DNA from: Ignavibacteriales bacterium CG18_big_fil_WC_8_21_14_2_50_31_20
GTDB lineage: Bacteria > Bacteroidota > Ignavibacteria > Ignavibacteriales > Melioribacteraceae
Reading direction: 5' to 3'
Assembly: GCA_002786785.1 (NCBI GenBank)
Contig: PCUD01000058.1
Coordinates: 1 to 33,730 of the forward strand
Length of the DNA: 33,730 nucleotides
Shown here piece after piece: positions 1-9,385 of the stretch. How positions within the stretch are numbered: the stretch's first letter is position 1; the number at the start of each line of letters is the position of its first letter. The notes beneath the pieces were generated by a model. The model searched no databases and had not been told where the DNA came from. It worked only from the letters and a program-made list of their open reading frames with translations. A program made the translations under genes and the position numbers.

Positions 1-119
1 TACAGCTTTCCTCATCCGGAAATGACGCGACAAAGTCTAATAAATTGATTTTGGCTCTTTTTTTATTTAAAATATTCTCTTAGGTAAATATACGGATATT
101 CATAAAAGGTAATTAGCTA

Positions 120-2747
120 TTGAAACTACACTTTGACCCAAATCAGAAATTCCAGCAAGATGCAATAAATTCTATTGTAGATTTATTTGAAGGACAACCA
201 CTTGCAGAGGGTGATTTTAGTTTTTCTATGGATTCAGCTAATGAATTTTTTAGTGAAGGTGGAATTGGAAACAGACTTAAAATTAGTGAAGATAAGATTT
301 TAGAAAATATAAAAGCTGTTCAATTAAGAAATGAGTTAGAAGTTTCAAGCGAATTAGATGGTATGAATTTTACGGTTGAAATGGAGACAGGCACTGGGAA
401 AACCTATGTTTACTTGCGTACAATTTATGAATTGAACGAAAAATATGGATTTAAGAAATTTGTAATTGTAGTTCCATCCATTGCAATAAGGGAAGGTGTA
501 TTAAAAAATCTTGGAATAACATTTGAGCATTTCCAAAATCTATACGATAAAACGCCAGTAAACTACGACGTATATGATTCGAAGCGTGTTTCAAACCTCA
601 GAAATTTTGCAGTAAGCAATAATATTCAAATACTTGTAATTAATATTGACTCATTTGCAAAAGATGAAAACATAATAAACAAACCAAATGATAAATTGTT
701 AGGAAAAAAGCCGATAGAGTTTATTCAAACTACATTGCCATTTGTTATAGTTGATGAACCTCAGAACATGGAAACGGATATACGAAAGAGAGTAATTAAA
801 AATTTAAACCCACTTTGCACTTTACGATATTCTGCAACACATACAAATCGTTATAATATGGTTTACAACCTAGACCCTGTAAAAGCTTATGACCTTGGAT
901 TAGTAAAACAAATTGAAGTTGATTCAATTACAACAGAAAATGATTTTAACGGGGCATTTATTAGCTTAGAGAAAGTTATTTCGAAAAAAGGAAGTAAACC
1001 CTCAGCCACAATTAAAATAGATGTTAATGATGTGAATGGTGTAAAAAGAAAATCGGTTATAGCAAAGGTTGGCGACGATTTATATGATTTATCAAAAAAG
1101 AGAGAAATATATAAATCTGGTTATATAGTTAATAACATTGATGCATATGAAAATTGTGTTGAATTATCTAATGGTGAAATATTATTTGTTGGCGATACTT
1201 TAGGTGGTTTAATAGATGAAATTATGAAAGTCCAGATTCGTAAAACTATTGAAGAGCATTTTTTTAAGGAAAGGAAATTGAAAGAGAAAGGAATAAAAGT
1301 CCTATCTCTTTTCTTTATTGATAGAGTTGCAAATTATAGAGATTATGATTCTGATGGATTGGTTGCCAAAGGAAAATTTGCTAAATGGTTTGAGGAGATT
1401 TATAAAGAAATATCCTCAAAGAGTGCATTTAAAGATTTGATTCCATTTGAAGCAAAAGAAGTACATAATGGCTATTTCTCATCAGATAAAAGGGGAAAAT
1501 GGCGAGATACAAAAGGGAATACAATTGCAGATGACGATACTTTTAAGCTAATTATGCAAAAAAAAGAAGAATTGTTAGATTCAAATATTCCATTAAGATT
1601 TATTTTTAGTCATTCAGCTTTAAGAGAAGGATGGGATAATCCAAATGTTTTTCAAATATGCACATTAAACGAAACAAAATCAGAACTTAAAAAACGACAA
1701 GAAATTGGAAGAGGTTTACGGTTATCCGTAAATGCAGATGGGCTTAGAATACATGATAAAAACATCAATAGATTAACAGTTATTGCAAATGAATCGTATG
1801 AAGATTTTGCAAAAAAATTACAAACTGAAATAGAAGTTGATTGTGGAGTTTCGTTTGAAGGAAGAATTAAAAACAAAGCTGATAGAGAAACTGTAAAATA
1901 CCGTAAGGGTCTTGAACTTGATGATAAATTCAAAGAGATATGGGATAAAATAAAATATAGAACTACTTATAGAGTTGATTATCAAACTTCTGAATTAGTT
2001 TTGTTAGCAACAAAAGCTGTAAAAGAAATGCCTCAGATTAAAGCAAGTCTGATTAAAGAGACAAAAAATGCTATAAAATTTGATGAAACCGGAATTGTTT
2101 CAGACACAAAAGCATCATACGTAACAGTGTTAAAAGACAACTTTATGATTCCAGATGTTTTAACCTATATTCAAGAAAGGACTGAGCTTACACGCTCAAC
2201 AGTTTTTGAAATATTAGAAAAATCCGGAAGATTGGCAGACGTTTTAATAAACCCTCAATTATTTCTTGATAATACAATTCTTGCTATTAAAACTGTACTT
2301 ACAAATTTGATGATTGATGGAATTAAATACGAAAGAATAGGTAGTCTTAAATATGAGATGAGACTATTTGAGGATTTTCCTATTCATATAAATAATTTAA
2401 CATTTACAATTAATAACGAAGAAAAAACTATATACAGTAACTTTGTACCACTCGATTCACAAGTTGAATATAGATTTGCAGAAGAATGTGAAAGTAGGGA
2501 TGATATTGAGTTTTATTTCAAATTGCCATTTTGGTTTAAAATTGAAACTCCGATTGGTCCATATAATCATGATTGGGCGTTAATTAAGAAAAATGAAAAA
2601 ACTTTGTATTTTGTAGCTGAAACAAAGTCTGAAAATCAAGAACTACGCATCAGTGAAAAGCAAAAAATAAAATGTGGTGAAGCACATTTTAATGAATTTG
2701 AAGATGTCAATTATAAACAAATCACAAAAATAAGTGACCTCGATTAG
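120..2747 (+). CDS. res: Type III restriction enzyme, Res (helicase/endonuclease) subunit
   Basis: An 875-residue protein of the usual length for Res, the ATP-dependent translocase and nuclease of type III restriction-modification. Visible superfamily 2 helicase motifs are Walker A METGTGKT (residues 88-95), motif Ia IVVPSIAIREG (about 116-125), motif II DEPQ (212-215), motif III RYSATH (about 235) and the late motifs SALREGWDNPNVFQ and EIGRGLRLS. The C-terminus carries a PD-(D/E)xK nuclease signature: D818 in HDWALI, then E834 and K836 in VAETK. The start is TTG at 120; no in-frame ATG lies nearby, and the protein opens KLHFDPNQKFQ as this family does. The methylase partner Mod, needed for target recognition, is not downstream, where trpA converges 37 nt away, so it must lie upstream of the window or be missing. 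The gene looks intact. Confidence 0.93.
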   Translation: MKLHFDPNQKFQQDAINSIVDLFEGQPLAEGDFSFSMDSANEFFSEGGIGNRLKISEDKILENIKAVQLRNELEVSSELDGMNFTVEMETGTGKTYVYLRTIYELNEKYGFKKFVIVVPSIAIREGVLKNLGITFEHFQNLYDKTPVNYDVYDSKRVSNLRNFAVSNNIQILVINIDSFAKDENIINKPNDKLLGKKPIEFIQTTLPFVIVDEPQNMETDIRKRVIKNLNPLCTLRYSATHTNRYNMVYNLDPVKAYDLGLVKQIEVDSITTENDFNGAFISLEKVISKKGSKPSATIKIDVNDVNGVKRKSVIAKVGDDLYDLSKKREIYKSGYIVNNIDAYENCVELSNGEILFVGDTLGGLIDEIMKVQIRKTIEEHFFKERKLKEKGIKVLSLFFIDRVANYRDYDSDGLVAKGKFAKWFEEIYKEISSKSAFKDLIPFEAKEVHNGYFSSDKRGKWRDTKGNTIADDDTFKLIMQKKEELLDSNIPLRFIFSHSALREGWDNPNVFQICTLNETKSELKKRQEIGRGLRLSVNADGLRIHDKNINRLTVIANESYEDFAKKLQTEIEVDCGVSFEGRIKNKADRETVKYRKGLELDDKFKEIWDKIKYRTTYRVDYQTSELVLLATKAVKEMPQIKASLIKETKNAIKFDETGIVSDTKASYVTVLKDNFMIPDVLTYIQERTELTRSTVFEILEKSGRLADVLINPQLFLDNTILAIKTVLTNLMIDGIKYERIGSLKYEMRLFEDFPIHINNLTFTINNEEKTIYSNFVPLDSQVEYRFAEECESRDDIEFYFKLPFWFKIETPIGPYNHDWALIKKNEKTLYFVAETKSENQELRISEKQKIKCGEAHFNEFEDVNYKQITKISDLD

Positions 2748-2784
2748 AAAATTGTAATTCAGTATTTAACATGAAATTATTAAA

Positions 2785-3567
2785 TTACACTTCACACGCG
2801 TGTTTTAGTGATTTAATAAGATTTATTGTTTCATCAATACTTTCGTTTTGCAGCGATTTAATAATTGCGCTTCCAACAATAAAGCCATCGGCAAAAGGGG
2901 AAAGTTGTTTAATGTTTTCTGGTTTGGATATACCAAATCCAACAAGCATTTTGTTATTGTTTACAATTTGATAAGTGGATTTTAGATTTTCTATTATCTT
3001 ATCATCAAATCCAGAACGCACACCAGTAGTGCCAGAAACCGAGACGCAGTATAGGAAGCCAGTGCTTTTGTTATCGAGTGTAATAATGCGATCGTTATCA
3101 CTTGTTGGAGTGGTTAAAAGAACTTTATCCAGCTTATCAGAAAATGAAGAGAAGAAATCGTCAAATTCTTCAAGAGGAACGTCGGGGATAATAAGTCCAT
3201 CAACGCCAGCGTTTATAGCATCCTGCTCAAATTGTTCTTTTCCGTATTGCATAATTGTGTTTGCGTAGCCCATTAAAATTAGTGGAGTATTGTTGCACTT
3301 TCTAATCTGCTCAGCAAATTGAAAAGTCTGTTTTTGTGTAATTCCATTTTGCAATGCAATTTGAGACGATTGCTGAATTACTCCGCCATCGGCAAGCGGA
3401 TCGCTAAAAGGCATTCCCAATTCTATTAAATCTGCGCCTGCTTCAATAATTCTGTTTGTGTTATACAAAAATTTATCAATTGTCGGAAATCCCGATGTAA
3501 GAAAAACTGATAATGCTTTTTTACCATCGTTGTTTATTTGTTCAATCGTGTTCTTAATCTTACTCAT
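2785..3567 (-). CDS. trpA: Tryptophan synthase alpha subunit
   Basis: TrpA (260 residues, normal length) cleaves indole-3-glycerol phosphate to indole and glyceraldehyde 3-phosphate and passes indole to TrpB. The catalytic segment IELGMPFSDPLADG holds the conserved Glu and Asp; LLTTPTSD and the loop YCVSVSGTTGVR are also present. It is the last gene of the trp cluster and is separated from trpB by a flavoprotein gene and by a 278-nt spacer (3568-3845) that contains an inserted palindromic element. Adjacent trpB-trpA is the usual arrangement, so this separation is unusual. The gene converges with res. Confidence 0.97.
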   Translation of the reverse strand: MSKIKNTIEQINNDGKKALSVFLTSGFPTIDKFLYNTNRIIEAGADLIELGMPFSDPLADGGVIQQSSQIALQNGITQKQTFQFAEQIRKCNNTPLILMGYANTIMQYGKEQFEQDAINAGVDGLIIPDVPLEEFDDFFSSFSDKLDKVLLTTPTSDNDRIITLDNKSTGFLYCVSVSGTTGVRSGFDDKIIENLKSTYQIVNNNKMLVGFGISKPENIKQLSPFADGFIVGSAIIKSLQNESIDETINLIKSLKHACEV

Positions 3568-3664
3568 AGTTTTATCTCTTAATTTTACTTCTATAATTCG
3601 TTATTATTTCTAAATTCTTTCATAAATCAAAAGGGCACACACCCCTTGATACTTCGCATCTTCC

Positions 3665-3813
3665 CCACTCAAGCAATGATGTCAACTTAAGCTTTGGTCA
3701 TTCCGCGATGTTCTTACGCGGAATCTAATTTATGGCTAAGATTCCCAACAAGAGCATTTGGGAATGACATAACTTAAAAGTATTTTCTTAAGTTGACAAC
3801 ATTGCCTCTCAAG
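3665..3813. mobile_element. 131-bp MITE-like palindromic element with 9-bp flanking direct repeats
   Basis: The element body is 3674-3804. It begins CAATGATGTCAACTTAAG (3674-3691) and ends with the inverted copy CTTAAGTTGACAACATTG (3787-3804), matching at 17 of 18 positions. Directly outside lie CCACTCAAG (3665-3673) and CCTCTCAAG (3805-3813), 8 of 9 identical and in direct orientation, as expected of a target duplication. Inside is a second palindrome, GTCATTCC...GGAATGAC (3697-3768), of the kind seen in other spacers here. No coding capacity is visible. The size, terminal repeats and duplication suggest a non-autonomous transposable element, but only one copy is in the window. It makes up about half of the spacer upstream of trpA, which otherwise shows only a short AAGGG/CCCTT hairpin near 3631-3647. 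Confidence 0.6.
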
Positions 3814-3845
3814 AGGGTATTTTAATGGAAATTTTAAAATTATAT

Positions 3846-4298
3846 TTATTTACGTGCTTTGCCAGTCATATTTTTAATTGTTAATTTCAGAACCTTTGTT
3901 TCATCTTTAGCTTTATTAATATATTTTAGACCTTCGGTAATAAAATTGGGTGAATACTTTTTGACTAAGCCTTCCAATCCAATTTGTTTTTCAGCTTCTG
4001 TTGCTTCTTCAATAATTCCAGAAACAATAACGCTTTCGTATTTTGTACTAAATTTACTCTGTAATATTTCGGTTTTTCCAACAACACAAAAGGAAACGGT
4101 GCTGTTAGACAAAAAATTATCCAGCTTTTTACCTTCCAATGCTGAATGAAAATAAATTGCATCATCAACTAAATAATAGCTTAGCGGTACTCCATAAGGT
4201 TCACCGCTTTCTGATACAGAGGATAAAACTCCATATTCGCAATTATTTAATAATTGCATTGTTTCTTCTTTTGATATTGCTCTGTCTGATCTTCGCAT
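3846..4298 (-). CDS. Pyridoxamine 5'-phosphate oxidase-like flavoprotein (NimA type)
   Basis: A 150-residue split-barrel FMN-binding protein. It opens MRRSDRAISKEE and carries the YFHSALEGKKLDNF segment typical of the NimA/PNPOx-like family, whose members bind FMN or heme and include 5-nitroimidazole reductases; the physiological substrate is usually unknown. No membrane segment or signal peptide is seen. It sits between trpB and trpA in the same orientation, flanked by spacers of 151 and 278 nt that each contain a palindromic repeat. That position suggests insertion into the trp cluster rather than a defined role in tryptophan synthesis. Family assignment is firm; function is not. Confidence 0.85.
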   Translation of the reverse strand: MRRSDRAISKEETMQLLNNCEYGVLSSVSESGEPYGVPLSYYLVDDAIYFHSALEGKKLDNFLSNSTVSFCVVGKTEILQSKFSTKYESVIVSGIIEEATEAEKQIGLEGLVKKYSPNFITEGLKYINKAKDETKVLKLTIKNMTGKARK

Positions 4299-4340
4299 GT
4301 TATTTATATAACCCGTTAATTTGATTCAAAATAATAAATC

Positions 4341-4421
4341 TGTCATTCTGAGGAGCGAAGCGACATGAGAATCTTTTTTAGTAATCAGAAAATAAGATTT
4401 CTCTCTTCGTTCGAAATGACA
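4341..4421. repeat. Palindromic intergenic repeat (TGTCATT...AATGACA type)
   Basis: The outer arms TGTCATTC and GAAATGACA bracket inner arms GAGAATCTT and AAGATTTCTC. The left half includes GGAGCGAAGCGACATGAGAA and the right half CTCTTCGTTCG. This is a GTCATT-bounded repeat of the style found in several spacers here. It fills most of the gap between trpB and the NimA-like gene and would form a large hairpin in the cluster transcript. Confidence 0.7.
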
Positions 4422-4449
4422 TTTTAACTTTTGAGACAAACTCTTTAAA

Positions 4450-5652
4450 TTAAAATTTAATTTTATTAATAAATGTATTCAAATCCTTATCGCCACGTCC
4501 GCTAAGGTTTATTACAACTATATCATCTTTATTTGTATTTGGCATTAAATATTTCAAATGAGCAAGTGCGTGCGATGATTCCAAAGCTGGAAGAATTCCT
4601 TCAAGTCTGGAAAGTTGTAACGCGGCATCAAGTGCTTCATCATCAGTTATTGAAGAATATTGGACGCGATTTAAATCCTTCAATAAACTATGTTCTGGAC
4701 CTACACCAGGGTAATCCAAACCAGCGGAGATTGAATGTACCTCACTAATTTGTCCATCCTTATCCTGCAAAAGATATGTATTCATCCCTTGAAAAACTCC
4801 AGGTCTGCCAAGTGTTAACGTTGCGCAATGCTTATCAGTATCAATACCATAACCACCGGCTTCAATTCCAATAAGTTTAACTTCTGGATTATTGATAAAC
4901 GGATAAAAAATTCCAATTGCATTTGAACCACCTCCAACGCAGGCTATAATATAATCAGGATTTCTTCCTTCAAAATTATTAATTTGAGTTTTAGTTTCTT
5001 CACCAATAATTGATTGAAAATCACGCACAATCATTGGGTATGGATGAGGACCAACAACAGAGCCGATAATATAATGTGTGTTTTCAACATTTGTAACCCA
5101 ATCGCGAATTGCTTCATTTGTAGCATCTTTAAGAGTCTTACTTCCAGAAGTAACTGGGACAACTTTAGCCCCGAGCATTTTCATTCTGAACACATTCATT
5201 TCTTGACGCTCAATATCCACTTCGCCCATATAAACTGTGCATTCCAGACCAAATTTTGCGCAAACGGTTGCTGTAGCTACGCCATGTTGACCAGCGCCAG
5301 TTTCGGCAATAATGCGAGTTTTTCCCAGTCGTTTGGCAAGCAGAATTTGTCCGAGAGTGTTATTCATTTTGTGAGCACCAGTGTGGTTTAAGTCCTCTCG
5401 CTTTAGATATATTTTACCTTTGCCATAATGGTCAGTTAACCTATTTGCAAAAGTTAGCGGAGTTTCTCTTCCATTATAATTCTTTTGCAAGTCGTTTAAT
5501 TCTGCCAAAAAATCTGGGTCTGATTTTACAGAATTATATGTTTCTTCTAATTCATGAAGAGCCGACATTAAAGTTTCTGGTACAAATCTGCCTCCGAACT
5601 CTCCGAATTTACCTGCTGTTGAAGGCTGATTGTACATTGTTTGTTGTTCCAT
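4450..5652 (-). CDS. trpB: Tryptophan synthase beta subunit
   Basis: TrpB (400 residues, usual length of the TrpB1 class) is the PLP enzyme that condenses indole with serine to give tryptophan. HTGAHKMNN contains the Schiff-base lysine, ETGAGQHG follows, [10 protein letters not shown] is the phosphate-binding loop, and the C-terminal NLSGRGDKD is intact. The ATG at 5652 follows the aroF stop with one base between, so the two are probably translationally coupled. The protein looks complete and active. Its partner trpA is present but displaced downstream by one gene and two repeat-bearing spacers. Confidence 0.98.
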   Translation of the reverse strand: MEQQTMYNQPSTAGKFGEFGGRFVPETLMSALHELEETYNSVKSDPDFLAELNDLQKNYNGRETPLTFANRLTDHYGKGKIYLKREDLNHTGAHKMNNTLGQILLAKRLGKTRIIAETGAGQHGVATATVCAKFGLECTVYMGEVDIERQEMNVFRMKMLGAKVVPVTSGSKTLKDATNEAIRDWVTNVENTHYIIGSVVGPHPYPMIVRDFQSIIGEETKTQINNFEGRNPDYIIACVGGGSNAIGIFYPFINNPEVKLIGIEAGGYGIDTDKHCATLTLGRPGVFQGMNTYLLQDKDGQISEVHSISAGLDYPGVGPEHSLLKDLNRVQYSSITDDEALDAALQLSRLEGILPALESSHALAHLKYLMPNTNKDDIVVINLSGRGDKDLNTFINKIKF

Positions 5653-5653
5653 T

Positions 5654-6670
5654 TTAATTTAGCTCCCTATCTACAATTGGCGCTATTGCTTTAATTTTAT
5701 TAATTAATATTGACATTTGTTCTGGAGTAATCGTTTGCACGCCATCTGATAATGCGTTATCTGGATCGTTATGAACTTCAATAATAATTCCATCGGAACC
5801 TGCTGCAATTCCAGCCAAAGCCATTGGAGGCACTTTATCTCTTATCCCAATTCCATGCGAAGGGTCAACCAGTATTGGAAGATGTGAATTTTTTTTGATT
5901 ACTGGAATTGCGTTTAAATCAAGAGTGTTGCGTGTTGAAGTTTCAAAAGTTCTAATTCCACGTTCGCAAAGAATTACGTTAAAATTTCCCTGAGCTAAAA
6001 TATATTCGGCACTTAAAAGTAAATCCTCAACAGTTGCAGCTAAACCTCGTTTTAATAAAATTGGAGTGTTTATTTTTCCAACTTCATCAAGAAGAATAAA
6101 ATTTTGCATATTTCTTGCACCAATTTGAATAATATCAGCAACTTCTGCAACTAATGGAATAGTATCTGCGCTAAGCACTTCAGTTACAATGCCCATTCCA
6201 AATTCTTTTTTAACATCATCCAGCAATCTTAATCCTTCTTCGCCTAATCCACGGAATGCATATGGACTGCTTCGTGGTTTATAAGCGCCACCGCGCAGAA
6301 ATTTTACTCCAAGCTGCGATAAGCTTTCAGCAATTCTAAATAGTTGGTCTCTGCTTTCCACTGAACAGGGTCCAGCAATAATTGTGAGTTCCTTTCCGCC
6401 AATGTCTCCAAATTTAGTTTTAACAACAGTATCATTCTTTTTCATTTGGCGGCTAACAAGTTTATATTTTTTACTAACGCGAACAACTTCAATTACCGAA
6501 TTCATAAAGCGATATTCATCCTCAACCAGTTTATGAGTTGGACCGGTAATTCCAATCGCCAAGTTTGATTCGCCTGGAATTTCGTGTGGCTGACAGTTGT
6601 AACCAATTACTTTGCGTTTTATAGCTTCTATATCTTGTCTAGGCGCATCAAGATTTAACAGTATTAACAT
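5654..6670 (-). CDS. aroF: 3-deoxy-7-phosphoheptulonate synthase, type I-beta with N-terminal ferredoxin-like domain
   Basis: This DAHP synthase (338 residues) condenses phosphoenolpyruvate and erythrose 4-phosphate, the first step of the shikimate pathway. Residues 1 to about 75 form the ferredoxin-like regulatory domain known from Thermotoga-type enzymes, where Tyr or Phe bind; the barrel follows with [44 protein letters not shown] and VDPSHGIG, which carry the substrate and metal ligands. The start is ATG with AAGGAAA upstream. Its place between trpF and trpB ties precursor supply to the trp transcript. The effector cannot be read from the sequence; control by Tyr or Phe is inferred from domain type. 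Confidence 0.95.
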   Translation of the reverse strand: MLILLNLDAPRQDIEAIKRKVIGYNCQPHEIPGESNLAIGITGPTHKLVEDEYRFMNSVIEVVRVSKKYKLVSRQMKKNDTVVKTKFGDIGGKELTIIAGPCSVESRDQLFRIAESLSQLGVKFLRGGAYKPRSSPYAFRGLGEEGLRLLDDVKKEFGMGIVTEVLSADTIPLVAEVADIIQIGARNMQNFILLDEVGKINTPILLKRGLAATVEDLLLSAEYILAQGNFNVILCERGIRTFETSTRNTLDLNAIPVIKKNSHLPILVDPSHGIGIRDKVPPMALAGIAAGSDGIIIEVHNDPDNALSDGVQTITPEQMSILINKIKAIAPIVDRELN

Positions 6671-6723
6671 TATATTTTCCTTAATTTTTTAAAGTTTCTG
6701 TAAAATAAATACTTACTTATCAC

Positions 6724-6825
6724 TTTGTCATTTCGATTCCGATGTTTTTTATCGGGTGAGAAATCTCTCATAATCAGATAGATTTCTCACTCCCGACAAA
6801 CTTCGTCGGGGTTCGAAATGACAAA
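6724..6825. repeat. Palindromic intergenic repeat (TTTGTCATTTCGA...TCGAAATGACAAA)
   Basis: The outer arms are a perfect 13-bp inverted repeat, TTTGTCATTTCGA (6724-6736) and its complement (6813-6825). Nested arms GTGAGAAATCT/AGATTTCTCAC lie inside, along with two small hairpins, CCGAT/ATCGG and CCCGAC/GTCGGG. The repeat occupies nearly all of the trpF-aroF spacer, so the cluster transcript would carry a large cruciform-like RNA structure here. It shares its GTCATT/AATGAC ends with the repeats near 3.7, 4.4, 11.5 and 18.4 kb. Confidence 0.75.
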
Positions 6826-6829
6826 TTCG

Positions 6830-7444
6830 TTATTTTGCAACAACTTTATTATATTTTTCAAAAAGTTTTTCAAGTTTATCTTTATCCTTAATACCAGGCT
6901 CAACTTCAACGGAAGATGAAATATCAATTCCATACGGATTTATATTAGTGTGAATTTCCTCAATGTTGTTTATGCCAACTCCACCAGCTATTATTATTTT
7001 GTTTCGAATATTTTTTGGAATTAAATTCCAATCGAATTGTTTTCCGGTACCGCCAAAATTTATTGTGTCTTTTACATCCAAGATAATTCCACAATTGTTA
7101 AACTCTGCTAAAACGGAGAAATCAAAATCTCCATCAATTCCAAAACTTTTTATAACGGGATAATTGATTTGTGAAATATATTCAAGTGATTCGTTGCCAT
7201 GTAATTGAACAGCAGTGAGTTTTACTAAACCTGCAATTCTGTTTACTTCCTCAATTTCCTCATTTACAAATACTCCAATTTTGTGAACAAAAGGAGGAAG
7301 CGAAAGGGAAATACTTTTTGCATTTTCTGGTGCAATATAACGTTTACTTTTTGGATAAAAGATGAATCCAATTGCATCAGCTCCAAGATTAGCGCATAGT
7401 TGAGCGTCTTTTAATTTTGTTATTCCACAAATTTTGATTTTCAT
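6830..7444 (-). CDS. trpF: Phosphoribosylanthranilate isomerase
   Basis: TrpF (204 residues) carries out the Amadori rearrangement of phosphoribosylanthranilate to CdRP. The N-terminal KIKICGITKLKDA holds the catalytic cysteine; DAIGFIFYPKSKRY, VQLHGNE, an ILDVKD segment supplying the catalytic Asp, FGGTGKQFDW and the phosphate-binding IIAGGVGINNI follow. The length is standard and the start is ATG at 7444. Spacers on both sides (134 nt to trpC, 159 nt to aroF) contain palindromes, unlike the overlapping trpE-G-D-C genes upstream. Confidence 0.96.
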   Translation of the reverse strand: MKIKICGITKLKDAQLCANLGADAIGFIFYPKSKRYIAPENAKSISLSLPPFVHKIGVFVNEEIEEVNRIAGLVKLTAVQLHGNESLEYISQINYPVIKSFGIDGDFDFSVLAEFNNCGIILDVKDTINFGGTGKQFDWNLIPKNIRNKIIIAGGVGINNIEEIHTNINPYGIDISSSVEVEPGIKDKDKLEKLFEKYNKVVAK

Positions 7445-7475
7445 TTAGATCTCAAAAAGTTTCAAAATTTAACAG

Positions 7476-7569
7476 ATTGCTTCGTAGTTCAAAAAGACGA
7501 ACTTCTCGCAATGACTGTTTTTTCAATTATTCCAAACCTCCGAGGTTTTCAAAACCTTGGAGGTTTATT
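7476..7569. repeat. Two palindromes in the trpC-trpF spacer
   Basis: The first unit (about 7476-7515) has nested arms ATTGC/GCAAT and GTTC/GAAC. The second (about 7536-7569) pairs CCTCCGAGGTTTT with AAAACCTTGGAGG at 12 of 13 positions around a one-base loop. The second has no run of T on the transcribed strand long enough to make a convincing intrinsic terminator. Both resemble dispersed intergenic repeats more than promoter elements. Confidence 0.55.
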
Positions 7570-7578
7570 TTAAATTTT

Positions 7579-8370
7579 TTAATAGTAACAATATTCTTGT
7601 ATTTTTTTTACTGAATCGGCAATGCTTTCTGCTTTCATAAAATGTTCGCCAATAAGTACAGCATTTGTTTTAGTGTCTTTCAAAAAGTCAAAATTCCTTT
7701 GTTCACTTATTCCAGATTCTGAGACGAAAATGACATTTGCCGAAATTTGTTCGCTGATTTTTAAAGTCGTGTTCAAATCTGTTACAAAGTTCTTCAAATC
7801 GCGGTTATTTATTCCAATAATTTTGTTGAGTGAAAAATCAATTTTTGGAAGTTGATTTTCATTATGCAATTCCAAAAGGACTTTCATGCCAAGCTCAAAT
7901 GCTGCTTTGCTTAATTCTTCAATCTGGCTTTCGGATAAAATTTCTGTAATAAGAAGAATTGCATCGGCTCCGTTTGCTTTGGCTTCAAAAACTTGATATT
8001 CGTTTATGATAAAATCTTTCCGTAAAAGAGGAACGGATTTATATTTTGCAATCTCATTCAAATATAAAATGTTGCCTTGAAAAAACTGTTCGTCAGTGAG
8101 AACAGAAATTGCGTCAACGTTATTTTCCATATAAATATCAGCAATTATGAGTGGATTAAAATCCTTACGAATAATTCCTTTTGATGGAGAAGCTTTTTTT
8201 ACTTCTGCAATTATTGAAATAGCTTCTTTTTTTCGCAAAGCTTTTTCAAAGTTTAAGCATTCATTTGAGTAATATTCAGAATCTGAAAATCTAGAAATTG
8301 TAAAATCGCGTTTAAGCTTTTTCACTTCCTCAATTTTCACTTCTATTATTTGAGATAGAATATCAATCAT
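7579..8370 (-). CDS. trpC: Indole-3-glycerol phosphate synthase
   Basis: TrpC (263 residues from the ATG at 8370) closes the indole ring of CdRP. Conserved pieces are IIAEVKKASPSKGII with the catalytic lysine, the segment SVLTDEQFFQG, LLRKDFIINEYQ with a second catalytic lysine, GADAILLITEIL, LLELHNE, IGINNRDLKNF, and FVSESGI. A longer reading frame would need a TTG codon at 8382; the ATG is preferred because it gives MIDILSQII, typical of the family, and overlaps the trpD stop by 8 nt. TrpC and TrpF are separate here rather than fused. Confidence 0.96.
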   Translation of the reverse strand: MIDILSQIIEVKIEEVKKLKRDFTISRFSDSEYYSNECLNFEKALRKKEAISIIAEVKKASPSKGIIRKDFNPLIIADIYMENNVDAISVLTDEQFFQGNILYLNEIAKYKSVPLLRKDFIINEYQVFEAKANGADAILLITEILSESQIEELSKAAFELGMKVLLELHNENQLPKIDFSLNKIIGINNRDLKNFVTDLNTTLKISEQISANVIFVSESGISEQRNFDFLKDTKTNAVLIGEHFMKAESIADSVKKIQEYCYY

Positions 8371-9385
8371 TATTATTTCCAAAATCTATTAATGTATTTA
8401 ATTTTTCCAAAGCTTTTCCAGATTTAATAGAATCTTCGGCAGCTTGCTGTGCTTCTGATATTGTAGAATACTTACCAGTAGTATAAAGAGCCAGCGCAGC
8501 ATTTGCAATTACAACATTAAATTGAGAAACAGAACTTTGGTTATTAAAAATGTCCAATATAATTTTACCATTTTCAAGCGGTGTTCCACCTTTAATATCA
8601 TCCAAAACAATTTTTGGGAAGTTAAATGTCTCTGCATTTATTTCTCGAACTGTAATTGCTTTATCACCGTTAACTTCAACAATTTGTGAACTGTCTGTAA
8701 GTGTTATTTCATCATATTGATTATTTGTACAAACAAATGCTACTCTTTCCATCTTTAAAATCTTTGCAGCTTCTGCCATTTTAAAAGCAATATCGTAATT
8801 GAATGTACCAATCATTTGCTTTGTTGTACTTGCTGGATTTGTAAGCGGTCCAAGTACATTAAATATTGTTTTAAATCCCAATTCCAAACGGATTGGAGCA
8901 ACGTTCTTCATTGCTGGATGATAAATTGGTGCAAACAAAAAAGTAATTCCAATTTCTTCTAAAGCTTTTTTAGATTGTTCAGGAGTAAGTTCAATATTAA
9001 CTCCAAGCTCATTTAGAACGTCGGAGCTGCCACTTATACTAGTTATTGAACGATTACCATGCTTTGCTACATTTACACCAGCTCCGGCAACCACAAAAGC
9101 CGCAGCGGTAGAAATATTGAATGAACCCGAATTATCACCGCCTGTGCCGCAAACATCAATTAGGTTTTTGGAATTATGGAGTATTTTCACTCCATTATTT
9201 CTCATTGCATTCGCAAATCCCGCAATTTCGTGCGAAGTTTCACCTTTAATTCGCAATGCAGTCAATAAAGATGCAGTCTGCGAACCGTTAACTTGGCCAT
9301 TCATCAACAAATTAGCAACTTCTTCGGCTTCCCAAAACGTTAAATCTTTTTTATCGAACAGTTTATTTAATGTTGTTTTTATCAT
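8363..9385 (-). CDS. trpD: Anthranilate phosphoribosyltransferase
   Basis: TrpD (340 residues from ATG at 9385) transfers phosphoribose from PRPP to anthranilate. The PRPP-binding CGTGGDNSGSFNIST and the KHGNRSITSISGSSDVL, HPAMKNVAPIRLELGF and NVLGPLTNPA motifs are intact. The start shares the ATGA overlap with the trpG stop (9382-9385), and the open frame upstream of it begins only at a TTG. The glutamine amidotransferase is a separate gene, not fused as in enteric TrpGD. Confidence 0.97.
   Translation of the reverse strand: MIKTTLNKLFDKKDLTFWEAEEVANLLMNGQVNGSQTASLLTALRIKGETSHEIAGFANAMRNNGVKILHNSKNLIDVCGTGGDNSGSFNISTAAAFVVAGAGVNVAKHGNRSITSISGSSDVLNELGVNIELTPEQSKKALEEIGITFLFAPIYHPAMKNVAPIRLELGFKTIFNVLGPLTNPASTTKQMIGTFNYDIAFKMAEAAKILKMERVAFVCTNNQYDEITLTDSSQIVEVNGDKAITVREINAETFNFPKIVLDDIKGGTPLENGKIILDIFNNQSSVSQFNVVIANAALALYTTGKYSTISEAQQAAEDSIKSGKALEKLNTLIDFGNNND

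Noticed and set aside
2975-3268. Plus-strand ORFs opposite trpA and other cluster genes.
   Set aside because: They are antisense shadows of well-conserved genes, with no domain or ribosome site.
7536-7569. Terminator between trpC and trpF.
   Set aside because: The CCTCCGAGGTTTT palindrome has no adequate U run on the transcribed strand and looks like a dispersed repeat.
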